Counted from the first letter of the stretch, positions 25,191 to 34,946 are shown. The stretch is 64,000 nucleotides of DNA from Faucicola osloensis_D (GCA_020041925.1 CP083409.1), one strand, 5' to 3'. Numbers and translations are program-made. Notes: generated by a model not told the origin, from the sequence alone.

Positions 25191-27095
25191 ATGAGCGAAC
25201 ATTCAACTTCTCAATTAGCCACGCTGATTCAATTAGGTAAAGAGCAAGGTTATCTCACCTATGCTGAAATTAATGACCAACTCCCCGAATCGGTAACTGA
25301 AAGTGACCAAATTGATGATATTATTCAAATGCTCACAGACGTTGGCATCAAGATTTTTGAGACCGCGCCTGATGAAGACGACATTATGCTTAGCGATGAT
25401 GCGGATGATGACGAAATTGCTGTCGATGAAGCCGCCGCGGTACTTGCCTCAGTAGAATCTGAGCCAGGTCGCACCACCGACCCTGTGCGTATGTACATGC
25501 GTGAGATGGGCACGGTTGACCTACTCACCCGTGAAGGCGAGATTGCGATTGCTAAGCGTATCGAAGATGGTATTCGAGATGTACAACATGCCATGACCTT
25601 TTGGCCAGGTACGGTGGCCATGCTCATTAATGAATACCACCAAACCTTTGAAGGTGAAAAGAAAGTCTCGGATATTATTACCGGTTTTCTTGACCCTGAA
25701 GCCGCTGATGTCATCCCGCTTGCCGATGACGAAGAAGTAGAAATCGCGTTACCGATTATCAAACCCAAAGTCAAAGACGAAAAAGCCGCGGATGAACTCG
25801 ATGATGAAGCCGAAAACGCCGATGAAATCGAAGAAGCCGATGGCGAAGTCAGCGAAGATGCCGATACTGAAGAAGCCAGCGGTCTTGACCCTGAAGAAGT
25901 GCGTCTGCGCTTTGAAGAATTGGAGCAATTGTTCATCAAGGTTAAAGATTTATTAGCCACCCATGGCCGTGATAGCGACGTTGTCAAAGCGGCGATGAAT
26001 GAGCTTGCCAACTGCTTCATGCTGTTTAAGCTCAATAGCCGCGTCTCTGACAATATCATGGATATGATGCGCGAGGTGTATGAAGACGTGCGTAAAAACG
26101 AACGTCATATCATGAAACTGGTGATTCGCCGCGGTAAAATGCCAAAAGATGAGTTTCGCAAAACCTTTCCGCATAATGAAACCAACCTTGACTGGCTACC
26201 TAACCGTATCGCAGGCAAACCTGCCTTTGCCGACACGTTAGAGCGGGTACTTGATGAAGTGTTACAGTATCAGGGGCGTATCCAGCAGCATGAGCAAAAT
26301 CTTGGCATGAGCATCGACCAAATGAAAGTGGTCGCACGTAACATGTCTGTGGGGGAAGCCAAAGCCCGCCGCGCCAAAAAAGAAATGGTTGAGGCAAACT
26401 TACGTCTGGTCATCTCGATTGCTAAAAAATACACCAACCGCGGTTTGCAGTTCCTTGATTTGATTCAAGAAGGCAACATTGGCTTGATGAAAGCGGTAGA
26501 TAAATTTGAATATCGCCGTGGTTATAAATTCTCGACCTATGCCACATGGTGGATTCGTCAAGCCATCACCCGCTCGATTGCTGACCAAGCACGTACCATC
26601 CGTATCCCTGTGCACATGATTGAAACCATCAATAAAATCAACCGTGTATCGCGCCAGCTATTGCAAGAAATGGGACGTGAGCCTACCCCTGAGGAATTGG
26701 GCGAACGCTTAGAGATGGACGAAGTCAAAGTCCGTAAAGTGCTCAAAATCGCCAAAGAGCCCATCTCAATGGAAACCCCAATTGGGGACGATGAAGACAG
26801 TCACTTGGGTGATTTTATTGAAGATTCGAGCATCTCAAGCCCAGTGGATGAAGCAACGGCACAAGGGTTAAAAGAAGCTACCCGTGAAGTGTTAGCCAAC
26901 CTCACCGAACGTGAAGCCAAAGTGCTTAAAATGCGTTTTGGTATTGATATGTCTACCGACCATACCTTAGAAGAAGTGGGTAAACAATTCGATGTCACCC
27001 GTGAGCGTATTCGTCAGATTGAAGCCAAAGCGCTGCGTAAACTGCGCCACCCTTCTCGCTCAGAACATTTACGTTCATTCCTAGAGAATGATTGA
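25191..27095 (+). CDS. rpoD: RNA polymerase primary sigma factor (sigma-70)
   Basis: The housekeeping sigma factor, 634 residues (E. coli 613). Region 1.1 is at the start (QLATLIQLGKEQGYLTYAEIND). Region 1.2 reads DPVRMYMREMGTVDLLTREGEI. A long acidic stretch (about residues 180-235, DDEEVEIA to EEASGLD) lies in the non-conserved region. Region 2 is GLQFLDLIQEGNIGLMKAVDKFEYRRGYKFSTYATWWIRQAITR, which binds the -10 element, and region 4 (THTLEEVGKQFDVTRERIRQIEAKALRKLRHP) binds the -35. All key residues look intact. It is a single gene with its own terminator; dnaG and rpsU, its usual neighbours, are not here. Confidence 0.97.
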   Translation: MSEHSTSQLATLIQLGKEQGYLTYAEINDQLPESVTESDQIDDIIQMLTDVGIKIFETAPDEDDIMLSDDADDDEIAVDEAAAVLASVESEPGRTTDPVRMYMREMGTVDLLTREGEIAIAKRIEDGIRDVQHAMTFWPGTVAMLINEYHQTFEGEKKVSDIITGFLDPEAADVIPLADDEEVEIALPIIKPKVKDEKAADELDDEAENADEIEEADGEVSEDADTEEASGLDPEEVRLRFEELEQLFIKVKDLLATHGRDSDVVKAAMNELANCFMLFKLNSRVSDNIMDMMREVYEDVRKNERHIMKLVIRRGKMPKDEFRKTFPHNETNLDWLPNRIAGKPAFADTLERVLDEVLQYQGRIQQHEQNLGMSIDQMKVVARNMSVGEAKARRAKKEMVEANLRLVISIAKKYTNRGLQFLDLIQEGNIGLMKAVDKFEYRRGYKFSTYATWWIRQAITRSIADQARTIRIPVHMIETINKINRVSRQLLQEMGREPTPEELGERLEMDEVKVRKVLKIAKEPISMETPIGDDEDSHLGDFIEDSSISSPVDEATAQGLKEATREVLANLTEREAKVLKMRFGIDMSTDHTLEEVGKQFDVTRERIRQIEAKALRKLRHPSRSEHLRSFLEND

Positions 27096-27109
27096 TGTTA
27101 TATCCATCC

Positions 27110-27141
27110 AAAAAAGCCGAGACAATGTTCTCGGTTTTTTT
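27110..27141 (+). terminator. Rho-independent terminator of rpoD
   Basis: AAAAAGCCGAGA at 27111-27122 pairs with TCTCGG at 27129-27134, then seven T. After it, 27150-27215 holds loosely repeated ATGAATG-type runs. Confidence 0.85.
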
Positions 27142-27311
27142 ATGGGCGGGTTGATGAATGTGACTTTTCTATAAATGTGGCTTTTTATGAATGGGGTTAT
27201 GGATAGGTTTATGAATGGCGCTTTTTTCAACGCCAAACCCCAACGTCTTGAAATTATCGGTTTTACCCTCATTTAGACCCTAAAGAAATTTATACAACCT
27301 TAGGTGATGCT

Positions 27312-27656
27312 ATGAACGATAAAACAATTACGCTTAATAACTTAGAAGCTGCTGCATGTAGTACGCGAGCGGCGAAACCTACGGATATCCAGCACCCAGA
27401 ATTGTGGAATTTTCCCATGGATTATCCGCTTAGCATCATCGGTCATGAGGGTCACAAAGAGACGCTACTCGATGAAGTAAAATTAATTTTGGGTAGTTTA
27501 TTTCCTGAATTTGATTTGGCAAGTTTGACTATCAATCCATCGCGTACCGGTCGTTTCCACTCAGTACGTGCCAATGTGTATTTGACAGAAGCCGAGCAAG
27601 TCAATAGCTTGTATAAAATGCTGGATGAAGCGGCAAGTATTCGTACTGTATTATAA
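27312..27656 (+). CDS. YbeD/DUF493 family protein
   Basis: A 114-residue protein of the DUF493 (YbeD) family. Signatures are the LWNFPMDYPLSIIGHE start of the conserved domain, and an ACT-like ferredoxin fold with a PSRTGRFHSVRANVYLT strand-turn and a YKMLDEAASIRTVL C-terminal helix. YbeD lies next to lipB in many gammaproteobacteria; here it stands alone behind rpoD. The role is unknown; a regulatory ACT-like fold is a family-level inference. The first 25 residues are extra compared with E. coli YbeD. Confidence 0.85.
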   Translation: MNDKTITLNNLEAAACSTRAAKPTDIQHPELWNFPMDYPLSIIGHEGHKETLLDEVKLILGSLFPEFDLASLTINPSRTGRFHSVRANVYLTEAEQVNSLYKMLDEAASIRTVL

Positions 27657-27694
27657 ACCTGTCATGGTTAAAATGGCACGAGTGATTGACGTAC

Positions 27695-27729
27695 AAAAAA
27701 GCGGGATACATCAGTTATCCCGCTTTTTT
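27695..27729 (+). terminator. Rho-independent terminator of the YbeD-like gene
   Basis: AAAAAAGCGGGATA pairs with TATCCCGCTTTTTT around a short loop (27709-27715); T run to 27729. Confidence 0.88.
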
Positions 27730-27776
27730 TATCTGTTTTATATAGGTCATCAGCAGTTGATACTTCGTTTGCCCGC

Positions 27777-30197
27777 TTATTGGCTCAAAAGTAACAACTG
27801 ATAGGCAGCCTTGTAGGCATCATAATTAAAATCATAGCTCGCCTCAAAGTGAGGTTTGAGTTTTTCAATTAACTCATCATCCCCCTCATCAGATAGGCTG
27901 ATATGCTTGGCTTGGGTCTGCATATCTTCGATAGCGATTTCGCCCAGTAATTGATTAAACTTATCGCGCGCCTGCTTTTGCTTGGCAATATCGGCAGCCG
28001 TCATGGGAACGGGTGCGGATGCAGCCGCGTCGCTTGATGCAGTATCAGCGTAGCTAGATTGCTGGCTCGCTGCCTGTTCTTGGGCGGTGGCTTTGTCTAT
28101 TTTTGCACAGATTTTGGCAAGGCGGGTGCGTGATGTTTTATCAAGTTTATCTGTGTCCAACAGTAGCGAACAAGCTTGTTGTTCTTCGCTTTCCTCAACA
28201 ACGTCTACTGCAGCTTCCGCCGCCACTGCAGCTGCGCTTTCTACATCGCTGGGTTTGTCGCTGATAGTTTGATACAACTGGCTAAAAATCTGGGCGTCAG
28301 ATTTGCCTTGCGCTTTAAGTCTAGCAATTTGTTGCAAATATTGTTGATTGCGATAGGTTTTATCAACAATCCCTGCGATATGTTCGGCAAGCTCATCATC
28401 AACATACGTATCAACGTCTGTAATGGTATCTTGCTGACGGCTATCGGTATTCATGACCGCATAATTATCGGCTTGTATTTTTGCAAGTTTGGTTGCAGCG
28501 GCGTTTAGCGCCGCCATATCTATTTCGCTCAGGCTTGCTTCATCTTTTTGCAACACAAACTGGTAGGTATAAAGGGTGACAAACGTCTCGACAAACCCTT
28601 TGTTTTGTTTGAGTAGGCTATAGGACAAGGCTTCTAAATTCTTATCACTGTCAAAGGTTTTGGATTGTTTTGTCGCCGCCCATAAATTGTTATCTTTTGA
28701 TGCTTGTTGCCAAGTGATTGCCTTGTTGAAGATATCAGGATTGACGCGGGCTTTGCCATAATCATAAAAGTTAACCACTGTACGCATTTGGGTCTTGGGC
28801 TGATTGGTTGTCGGCGTGGTTTTTTCAAATGCTGGCAAATCACTCATTGCCACCACATTGAGTAGTTGATTTTGGCGATTGAGTCCATAGCTGATACGGA
28901 TGTCGTCATCCATTGAGATAAAACTGCTATTTGCCTCTTTGCTTATCTCAGCTTGCAGCGCTTTAAAGGCTTGCGGATTGGCGTCGATGATTTTTGCCAG
29001 TGCTACGGCACTGACCAATTTGTCTGATTGGTATTTGTCAAAGGCTGCTAAGGCTTTTGCAGTTTGACCCAATTCGTCACTGGTTGATTCTTCTGTGGTT
29101 GGCTCATCAGTGGTTGACTCGTCAGTGGCTGTTTGAGTCTCTAAACTGTCCATTGCCTCCGCAGCATCGGCACGGGCTGGGTCAGCAGCGCTGTCATCTG
29201 ATTGCGCGCGCATTTTGTCAATGGCTTCATACAGGCGCATGGCGGATTCATACGCTTTTTCTTCAACGCTTGCCAACTCATGGCTGTCAAAGGCTTTTTT
29301 CATCAGATACCGTGGGCTAACAGCAAGGCTGCCAAGCTGCTTTAGTTCATCATCTTTGGCAAAATCGGCTGGATTGATGAATGATTTTAGGTAGCGCTTA
29401 TTGACGTGGAAGAACAGCAAATACTCCGCTATCATTTGATTGTAGCCAATGCGGTAGCCAATGCGCTGGCTCACACCTTTGGCTTTATCTTCAGTAGTCA
29501 AAGCCAATGGCCGATAGTCGCTTTCTTTAGCAAGGGTGGCATTTAGCAGTGACATCTGTTCAAATACCTTGAATAAGGCTCTTTTATCTATCTTTTTATC
29601 TTTTAGCAGTTTGCTGTAGTCATACTCAATGTAGCGTCCATCATATTGCGGGTCGGTGGCAAACTCAGAGAGTCCCGATAAGTCAGCATATACTTTGGAG
29701 CGCGCAAAATCAGCCGCAAGCGGCACTTTAATAAACGCCCCTGCATTGTTCTGCACGTAGCGAAATTCAGGCACGATTGACATTTGCCCTCGGCGGAAAT
29801 CTACCACACCTGTGGATGCAAACTCAAAGCGCTTGGTTAAAATATCCATCACTTGCCCCACTTCGCTTTGTTCACGGGTTTGGTGATTGACACCCTCTGT
29901 AACCAAGGCTTGTTGGCGAGCATCAAGGTGCTGCGCTGCGCTAAGTTGCCCGATAAGTTTTAAACGATTAGGGCTTGCAGCTAACGCTTGTGCGTTACGT
30001 AAGGGCGGGCGCACCACATTGACTCGATAGTCATAAGCATAGCTTTGGCGACTGAGCAAATTTTGGTTGGCTTGCAACACACGTTGAGACAGCGGTTGAC
30101 TTGCGCTAGGCTGTGTAGCACAGCCATGAATCCCCAGCATGACAATGGCAAAAGTAAGAGGTTTTATACTAAAGGTGATGGCTTGTTGCGCATTCAT
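27777..30197 (-). CDS. Large unrecognised lipoprotein
   Basis: An 806-residue protein that I cannot place in a family. Residues 1-26 form a lipoprotein signal peptide with the lipobox LGIHGC, so the mature protein is lipid-anchored in the envelope. The mature part is mostly alpha-helical looking and charged. Two Ser/Thr/Asp/Glu-rich low-complexity stretches (about 335-385 and 660-735, with Ala-rich runs) split it into an N-terminal domain of about 300 residues, a middle domain and a C-terminal helix. A short tandem acidic repeat (TTDES, TTDEP, TTEES) sits in the first linker. GGAAG precedes the ATG. It diverges from the DUF815 gene, with no shared operon. Confidence 0.75.
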   Translation of the reverse strand: MNAQQAITFSIKPLTFAIVMLGIHGCATQPSASQPLSQRVLQANQNLLSRQSYAYDYRVNVVRPPLRNAQALAASPNRLKLIGQLSAAQHLDARQQALVTEGVNHQTREQSEVGQVMDILTKRFEFASTGVVDFRRGQMSIVPEFRYVQNNAGAFIKVPLAADFARSKVYADLSGLSEFATDPQYDGRYIEYDYSKLLKDKKIDKRALFKVFEQMSLLNATLAKESDYRPLALTTEDKAKGVSQRIGYRIGYNQMIAEYLLFFHVNKRYLKSFINPADFAKDDELKQLGSLAVSPRYLMKKAFDSHELASVEEKAYESAMRLYEAIDKMRAQSDDSAADPARADAAEAMDSLETQTATDESTTDEPTTEESTSDELGQTAKALAAFDKYQSDKLVSAVALAKIIDANPQAFKALQAEISKEANSSFISMDDDIRISYGLNRQNQLLNVVAMSDLPAFEKTTPTTNQPKTQMRTVVNFYDYGKARVNPDIFNKAITWQQASKDNNLWAATKQSKTFDSDKNLEALSYSLLKQNKGFVETFVTLYTYQFVLQKDEASLSEIDMAALNAAATKLAKIQADNYAVMNTDSRQQDTITDVDTYVDDELAEHIAGIVDKTYRNQQYLQQIARLKAQGKSDAQIFSQLYQTISDKPSDVESAAAVAAEAAVDVVEESEEQQACSLLLDTDKLDKTSRTRLAKICAKIDKATAQEQAASQQSSYADTASSDAAASAPVPMTAADIAKQKQARDKFNQLLGEIAIEDMQTQAKHISLSDEGDDELIEKLKPHFEASYDFNYDAYKAAYQLLLLSQ

Positions 30198-30353
30198 TGA
30201 GCTTCCTTAACAAATTTTATTATAGAGCCTATCTTTATAACTGAATTGATTTTTTTTGTAAACAAAAAGCCAGTGTTATGCTGCAAGGTTTACAAAGATA
30301 ATGGGTAATCTAACGGAGTTTTGCTATCATACGGATTAAATACCGCAAAATTG

Positions 30354-30398
30354 CTTAAAAACTACTCATTTAAAAACCAATCACTTAAAAACCACTCA
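30354..30398. repeat. 15-bp tandem repeat, 3 copies, upstream of the DUF815 gene
   Basis: Units CTTAAAAACTACTCA (30354), TTTAAAAACCAATCA (30369) and CTTAAAAACCACTCA (30384) end 14 bases before the ATG of the DUF815 ATPase. Confidence 0.85.
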
Positions 30399-30411
30399 GA
30401 AGAACCCTTGT

Positions 30412-31317
30412 ATGTCGCAACTCACTCTACCCGCTAATCTTAGTTTACCCGCTAATTTAGAACACTTACTCACTCAATTTTTACAGGCGCAGCTGCCCAA
30501 GCCCATACAGCTTGACCCCAGCGTGCTTGCCTACCGCTGGCAATCCAATAGCCGCACGGGCAGCGGTGAACTGGTGCCTTTAACCGTGGATTTGCGATTG
30601 ACGTTGGATGATTTGCTTAGCATTGATGGGCAAAAGAATAAACTGGTTCAAAACACGCGCCAATATTTAGCAGGCTTACCTGCCAATCATGTACTCATGA
30701 CAGGCACGCGTGGCGCAGGAAAATCCTCGCTCATTCGGGCATTGCTCAATCAATATAAAGCGGATGGTCTTCGTATTATCGAAGTGTCACGAGATGATTT
30801 GGTGATGTTAGAGCCGATTCGCCAAGCAGTACGTGACCTTCATACAACCCAGCCCAATCATGGCTGTCATTATGTGGTGTATTGTGATGACTTAGCGTTC
30901 AATGGGCAAGATGAGAATTATCGCACGCTCAAAAGCGTGCTCGATGGCGCGCTAGATAGCGAGCAAGATAAGCTACTGGTTTATGCAACCAGTAACCGCC
31001 GTCATCTATTGCCGCAACTGATGAAAGACAATGTGAGCATTTATAATGGGCAAACCGATGAAGTCAATCCGTATGAGACGATTGATGAAACCGTGTCATT
31101 GTCTGACCGCTTTGGGCTGTGGCTGTCGTTCCATCCGATGACCCAGCCTGTGTATTTGGATATTTGTGCGCATTATTTGGCGCAAGCAAGTTTGCCCTTT
31201 GATGAGGAAGCAAAAGCCGCTGCCTTGCGCTTTGCCAGTGAACGCGGCGGACGCTCTGGGCGCGTGGCTTATCAGTTTAGTCGGTATTTTATTGGGATGA
31301 AAGGGTTGGAAAATTAA
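30412..31317 (+). CDS. DUF815 family AAA+ ATPase
   Basis: A 301-residue cytoplasmic ATPase of the DUF815 family. Walker A is GTRGAGKS at residues 98-105, Walker B is YVVYCDDL, and the sensor-like TSNRRHLLPQL follows. A GGRSGRVAYQFSRYF motif near the C-terminus is the arginine-containing lid. The family is widespread, and its function is not known. The N-terminus has a short in-frame duplication (LPANLSLPANL). The stop overlaps nearly to the next start (ATG at 31319), which shows translational coupling with the DUF2868 gene. Confidence 0.82.
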   Translation: MSQLTLPANLSLPANLEHLLTQFLQAQLPKPIQLDPSVLAYRWQSNSRTGSGELVPLTVDLRLTLDDLLSIDGQKNKLVQNTRQYLAGLPANHVLMTGTRGAGKSSLIRALLNQYKADGLRIIEVSRDDLVMLEPIRQAVRDLHTTQPNHGCHYVVYCDDLAFNGQDENYRTLKSVLDGALDSEQDKLLVYATSNRRHLLPQLMKDNVSIYNGQTDEVNPYETIDETVSLSDRFGLWLSFHPMTQPVYLDICAHYLAQASLPFDEEAKAAALRFASERGGRSGRVAYQFSRYFIGMKGLEN

Positions 31318-31318
31318 C

Positions 31319-32668
31319 ATGTACACATCTCAAGACCAACTGACCGAGCTGGTGCGCAGGCTGGAAGAAAAACAGCATATTTTTGCCGCTGACCCTATCC
31401 TTATCACTGAAAAACTGCAACATGAATCAGGCGAACCGCTGAGCAAATTGCGCCGCCGTGCCACACGTATTGATAATGACGGCAAACTTGCGCAGCTACT
31501 CACCACCATTGACACCCGCATCAATGGCGTGATTTGGGGATTGACTGTGCTATGGTTTATTTTGGGCTTTGTCGCGTTATTTGGTTTGATGCAAGCGCAG
31601 GTGGTGAACTTTTTTTATGTGCTAGCCAGTTTATTAGGGTTTAATACCATTATCTTAGTGGTTTGGCTCGGTTGGATGCTATTCTCACCGCGCAACAAAC
31701 CCAGTTTTTTTGGTACTTTTTTTACTCCGGCAGCCCTAGTGCGTGGCAAAGATGTTGTCACCCAAACGGCGGTCGAACTGTATCAAGACCAGCTCAATCA
31801 CGCTGGCACCAAATGGTACGTCAGTCGTATCAGCCACCAGTTTTGGTTAGCAAGCCTATCGGGAATGTTGGTCTCATTAATTCTATTATTATTGGTCAAA
31901 AATTATAATTTTGTGTGGGAATCAACCTTACTGCAAGACAGCAACGTGGTGGAAGTGGTCAAGCTGATGTCTTGGCTCCCCCACTGGGTAGGCTTTCCTA
32001 CGCCGACGGCGCAAGATATTATCACCGCGCAAATGAATCCTGAAACCACGCCACAGATGATTTCGTTTCGCTGGGCGATGTTATTAATCGGTAGCCTACT
32101 GATGTACGGTATCGTGCCGCGTTTGCTCGCATGGCTATGTTGTCTGATGATGGTACGCTCAAGCCGTATGAAGCTTGATGTCAAACAGCCGTACTATCAA
32201 AAAATTATCGATTTTTGGCAGCGCAAAGTGATTGACCCCGATGACAGCCCTGCTGAGCAAAAACCTATCGCACCCACTGCCCAAATCAGCCTAGCCAATA
32301 AACTCGCCGTGTTACTCGAATACCCGCACGCCAACCCGCAATGGTATGCCAAAACCGTCGGCATGGCTGCGCAAAACTTTGGTCGTATCGATGATCGTGA
32401 TGACTTAGAAAAACTGATTGCCTACCTTCAAAGCAACCCTGTTCAAGTACTCGTCGGTATCTCCAATCTCGCACTCCCCGACCGTGGCACCTTGAGAAAA
32501 CTCGATAATATCGCAAGCGCGGCAAAAGGCGGTATGATTGTACAACTGCTCGATGCCAATCAAGGCTACCTGCCAAGTCCGAGCGAAATTGAAACCATCA
32601 AAGCCCGTCAACTACAATGGGAAACCGCGTTGGCAGAACGCCAAATTGCCCTAGTAAGAGAAAATTAA
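31319..32668 (+). CDS. DUF2868 family membrane protein
   Basis: A 449-residue protein of the DUF2868 type. A soluble N-terminus of about 75 residues (AADPILITEKL, then RRRATRID) is followed by two hydrophobic segments around residues 80-120, two more around 175-200 and 250-280, and a soluble C-terminal domain of about 150 residues. It starts one base after the stop of the ATPase gene, and a 185-residue unknown and a DUF3482 GTPase follow. DUF2868 and DUF3482 genes are known to occur side by side in proteobacteria, so this is probably a working pair at the inner membrane. The function is unknown. Confidence 0.78.
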   Translation: MYTSQDQLTELVRRLEEKQHIFAADPILITEKLQHESGEPLSKLRRRATRIDNDGKLAQLLTTIDTRINGVIWGLTVLWFILGFVALFGLMQAQVVNFFYVLASLLGFNTIILVVWLGWMLFSPRNKPSFFGTFFTPAALVRGKDVVTQTAVELYQDQLNHAGTKWYVSRISHQFWLASLSGMLVSLILLLLVKNYNFVWESTLLQDSNVVEVVKLMSWLPHWVGFPTPTAQDIITAQMNPETTPQMISFRWAMLLIGSLLMYGIVPRLLAWLCCLMMVRSSRMKLDVKQPYYQKIIDFWQRKVIDPDDSPAEQKPIAPTAQISLANKLAVLLEYPHANPQWYAKTVGMAAQNFGRIDDRDDLEKLIAYLQSNPVQVLVGISNLALPDRGTLRKLDNIASAAKGGMIVQLLDANQGYLPSPSEIETIKARQLQWETALAERQIALVREN

Positions 32669-32670
32669 CC

Positions 32671-33228
32671 ATGAATGCCACAATCAGCTATGCCGATGTG
32701 ATTAATAGCATTGCCCAAACTGCTGCACAGCTTACGCTCGCAGCGCAAAGCGCTTTTGTGCAAAATCTCCTCCGTCAATTTGCTCAAAATCTACCAGCCG
32801 ATTGGCTTGACAATGAACTCGACAGTGAAAAACCGCATTATCAAGCCCTGTTTGACATCATAAACACTCAAACTTGGCAAACCGATAGCATCGAACAGGC
32901 GCTAAATGCGCTCGATGACATCATGTTTGCTATGGGCGATAGCTATCCACACAGCACCAGTGATGCGATTTTGCTGATGCTTGATATGCTGGGGTTTTAT
33001 CTATCTTTGACCGCCATGGAAGAAAAATCTGCAGTGAGTGATGGTTGGGTGATTTTAACCGCTGAAGGCTATTTGGATTATTACGACCAACTGGCAGAAG
33101 ATAGTAGCGAAAACACCGACGATGTTGCCCATAGTTTTGATGATTGGCTGGCACATCCACTGACCCAAACTGCCTTCAATCACGTCACCCATGCCTTAGA
33201 ACTTGCCAAAAGAACTTGCCAAAAATAG
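32671..33228 (+). CDS. Unrecognised acidic protein in the DUF2868-DUF3482 cluster
   Basis: A 185-residue protein that I do not recognise. It is acidic and appears mostly helical, with no signal peptide or strong membrane segment; a central MLDMLGFYLSL stretch is hydrophobic. It starts 2 bases after the DUF2868 stop (AAGAGA upstream) and ends just before the GTPase, so it is inside the same operon. The last 15 codons contain a tandem duplication (GAACTTGCCAAAA twice). An upstream in-frame ATG at 32617 would overlap the previous gene by 52 bases. Confidence 0.65.
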   Translation: MNATISYADVINSIAQTAAQLTLAAQSAFVQNLLRQFAQNLPADWLDNELDSEKPHYQALFDIINTQTWQTDSIEQALNALDDIMFAMGDSYPHSTSDAILLMLDMLGFYLSLTAMEEKSAVSDGWVILTAEGYLDYYDQLAEDSSENTDDVAHSFDDWLAHPLTQTAFNHVTHALELAKRTCQK

Positions 33229-33260
33229 CTCGCGCTGAATACATAAAGGTTAACAAAATA

Positions 33261-34823
33261 ATGGATAACAAAGACATAACCACCCAAGAAAAATTGACAA
33301 TTGATTTAACCAAAGATTATTTGCCAGCGAATACCACCTTGCCAGCGAAGGTGGTTGACAGTGCGACCCATCCAAGCGCGGATATCGCTACGCAGCCAAT
33401 CAACCATCCATTAGCCCAAATTGAACAAACCCCCTATCCCAGCCGCAAAATCAGCATTGGCGAAAATGAAGCGTTAAAATTGGCGGTGGTGGGTCATACC
33501 AATACCGGTAAAACTTCGCTACTACGCACCCTGTTGCGTGATATGTACTTTGGCGAAGTCAAAAATGCGCCTGCCACTACCCGCCATGTGGAAAAAGCCA
33601 TGATCAATGACAGCCAAACGGGGCAAGGCTTGGTGGCACTGTATGACACGCCAGGTCTAGAAGATGCATCAGGGCTACTTGATTGGTTAGAAGACAACAC
33701 CGCTGCCCGCCGTGACGGTGTGGAGCGGTTACAGCAATTTTTGGCAAGTGCGCCTGCGCAAGACGAGTTTAGCCAAGAAGCCAAGGTCATTCGTCAGCTG
33801 ATTGCCAGTGACATGGCCGTGTATGTGATTGATGCGCGTGAGCCTGTGTTCGGCAAATATAAAGATGAGTTGACGGTGCTGTCATGGTCAGCCATCCCCG
33901 TCATGCCCGTATTTAACTTTACCAAGGGTCAAGATAGCAATATCAATGAGTGGCAGCAGATGCTAGCGCGCCGCAACTTACATGTATCTACGCGGTTTGA
34001 CTCAGTGGCGTTTGAATTTGATGATGAAATCAAACTGTGGCAAAACTTAGAAACCATGCTGATACAACCCGAGATTATCAAACAGCTAATTGAGCGTCGC
34101 AAAGCCGACTGGGATGATTTGTACGATGATGCCAATATTATCATTGCGCACTTTTTATTAAACGTTGCCGCCTTTGTTGAAACCATTCATGAGGAAGATG
34201 ATCCGCTGCCTACCTTGCAAAAAATGCAAGAGAAAGTACGCCAAGCTGAACGCAGTATGCAAGATGAACTGCTAAACCTGTATAAATTTTATGACAATAC
34301 CGTCACCACCACACCGCTTGAACTGACTGAATATCGCCGCGATCCGTTCGATAAAGAGGTATTAGCCAGTTATGGGATTCGTACTACAGGCGGTGCAGCG
34401 GCAGGCGCGCTGATTGGACTGGGTATCGATGTCGCCACCCTTGGCACATCACTGGGGCTAGGTACGGCACTCGGTGGTTTGGCAGGTGGCTTACTATCAA
34501 ACACTAGCGCGATTGCTGACAAAATCAGTGGCGTCAAACGTCTGTACATAGACCCTGCTACCCTGACCTTACTGGCGACTCGAGCAATGGATTTGCTGAC
34601 TGCACTACGCCATCGCGGTCATGCGGCGACTGATAGCATCATGGCGAACCAATCGCTCGCGCCTTGGTCAGTTGATAGATTGCCAAGTTTGCTCAAAAAA
34701 GCGCGTGGTAAGCCCGAATGGTCATCGCTTAACACAGGTAGACAAGCCACTGTGTCTGCCAAGCAGTCGCATGAGCTGCGCGATGAGGCGGCTTGGCAAT
34801 TATCACGCCAACTAAGACGCTGA
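33261..34823 (+). CDS. Era-like GTPase with DUF3482 domain
   Basis: A 520-residue protein. The G domain has the G1 loop GHTNTGKT at residues 78-85 and the G3 DTPG near residue 130 in LYDTPGLED. G4 is atypical: the NKxD position reads NFTKGQD. After a helical DUF3482 region with EEDDPLP and a coiled stretch, there is a glycine/alanine-rich hydrophobic segment (GAAAGALIGLGIDVATLG, then GTALGGLAGGLL) around residues 375-415 that can enter a membrane. The first 65 residues are polar and contain a short LPANTTLPAK duplication. AAAGGT precedes the ATG at 33261. It is the last gene of the cluster and the pairing with DUF2868 supports a shared, still unknown, membrane role. Confidence 0.8.
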   Translation: MDNKDITTQEKLTIDLTKDYLPANTTLPAKVVDSATHPSADIATQPINHPLAQIEQTPYPSRKISIGENEALKLAVVGHTNTGKTSLLRTLLRDMYFGEVKNAPATTRHVEKAMINDSQTGQGLVALYDTPGLEDASGLLDWLEDNTAARRDGVERLQQFLASAPAQDEFSQEAKVIRQLIASDMAVYVIDAREPVFGKYKDELTVLSWSAIPVMPVFNFTKGQDSNINEWQQMLARRNLHVSTRFDSVAFEFDDEIKLWQNLETMLIQPEIIKQLIERRKADWDDLYDDANIIIAHFLLNVAAFVETIHEEDDPLPTLQKMQEKVRQAERSMQDELLNLYKFYDNTVTTTPLELTEYRRDPFDKEVLASYGIRTTGGAAAGALIGLGIDVATLGTSLGLGTALGGLAGGLLSNTSAIADKISGVKRLYIDPATLTLLATRAMDLLTALRHRGHAATDSIMANQSLAPWSVDRLPSLLKKARGKPEWSSLNTGRQATVSAKQSHELRDEAAWQLSRQLRR

Positions 34824-34946
34824 CTTATCAATAAATATACAAGCATGATAAAAGACTTGGTTGGGCACCATTTATCTAGCCTCGTTAAGCGTATTATTTG
34901 TTAAGCCCATTATAAGAATTTATTAAGCTAATTTTGTTATGTTTAC

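Noticed and set aside
25325..26059. Long minus-strand frame (244 codons) opposite rpoD
   Set aside because: It is a serine-rich mirror of the acidic rpoD region, with no ribosome site or family resemblance. A shadow frame.
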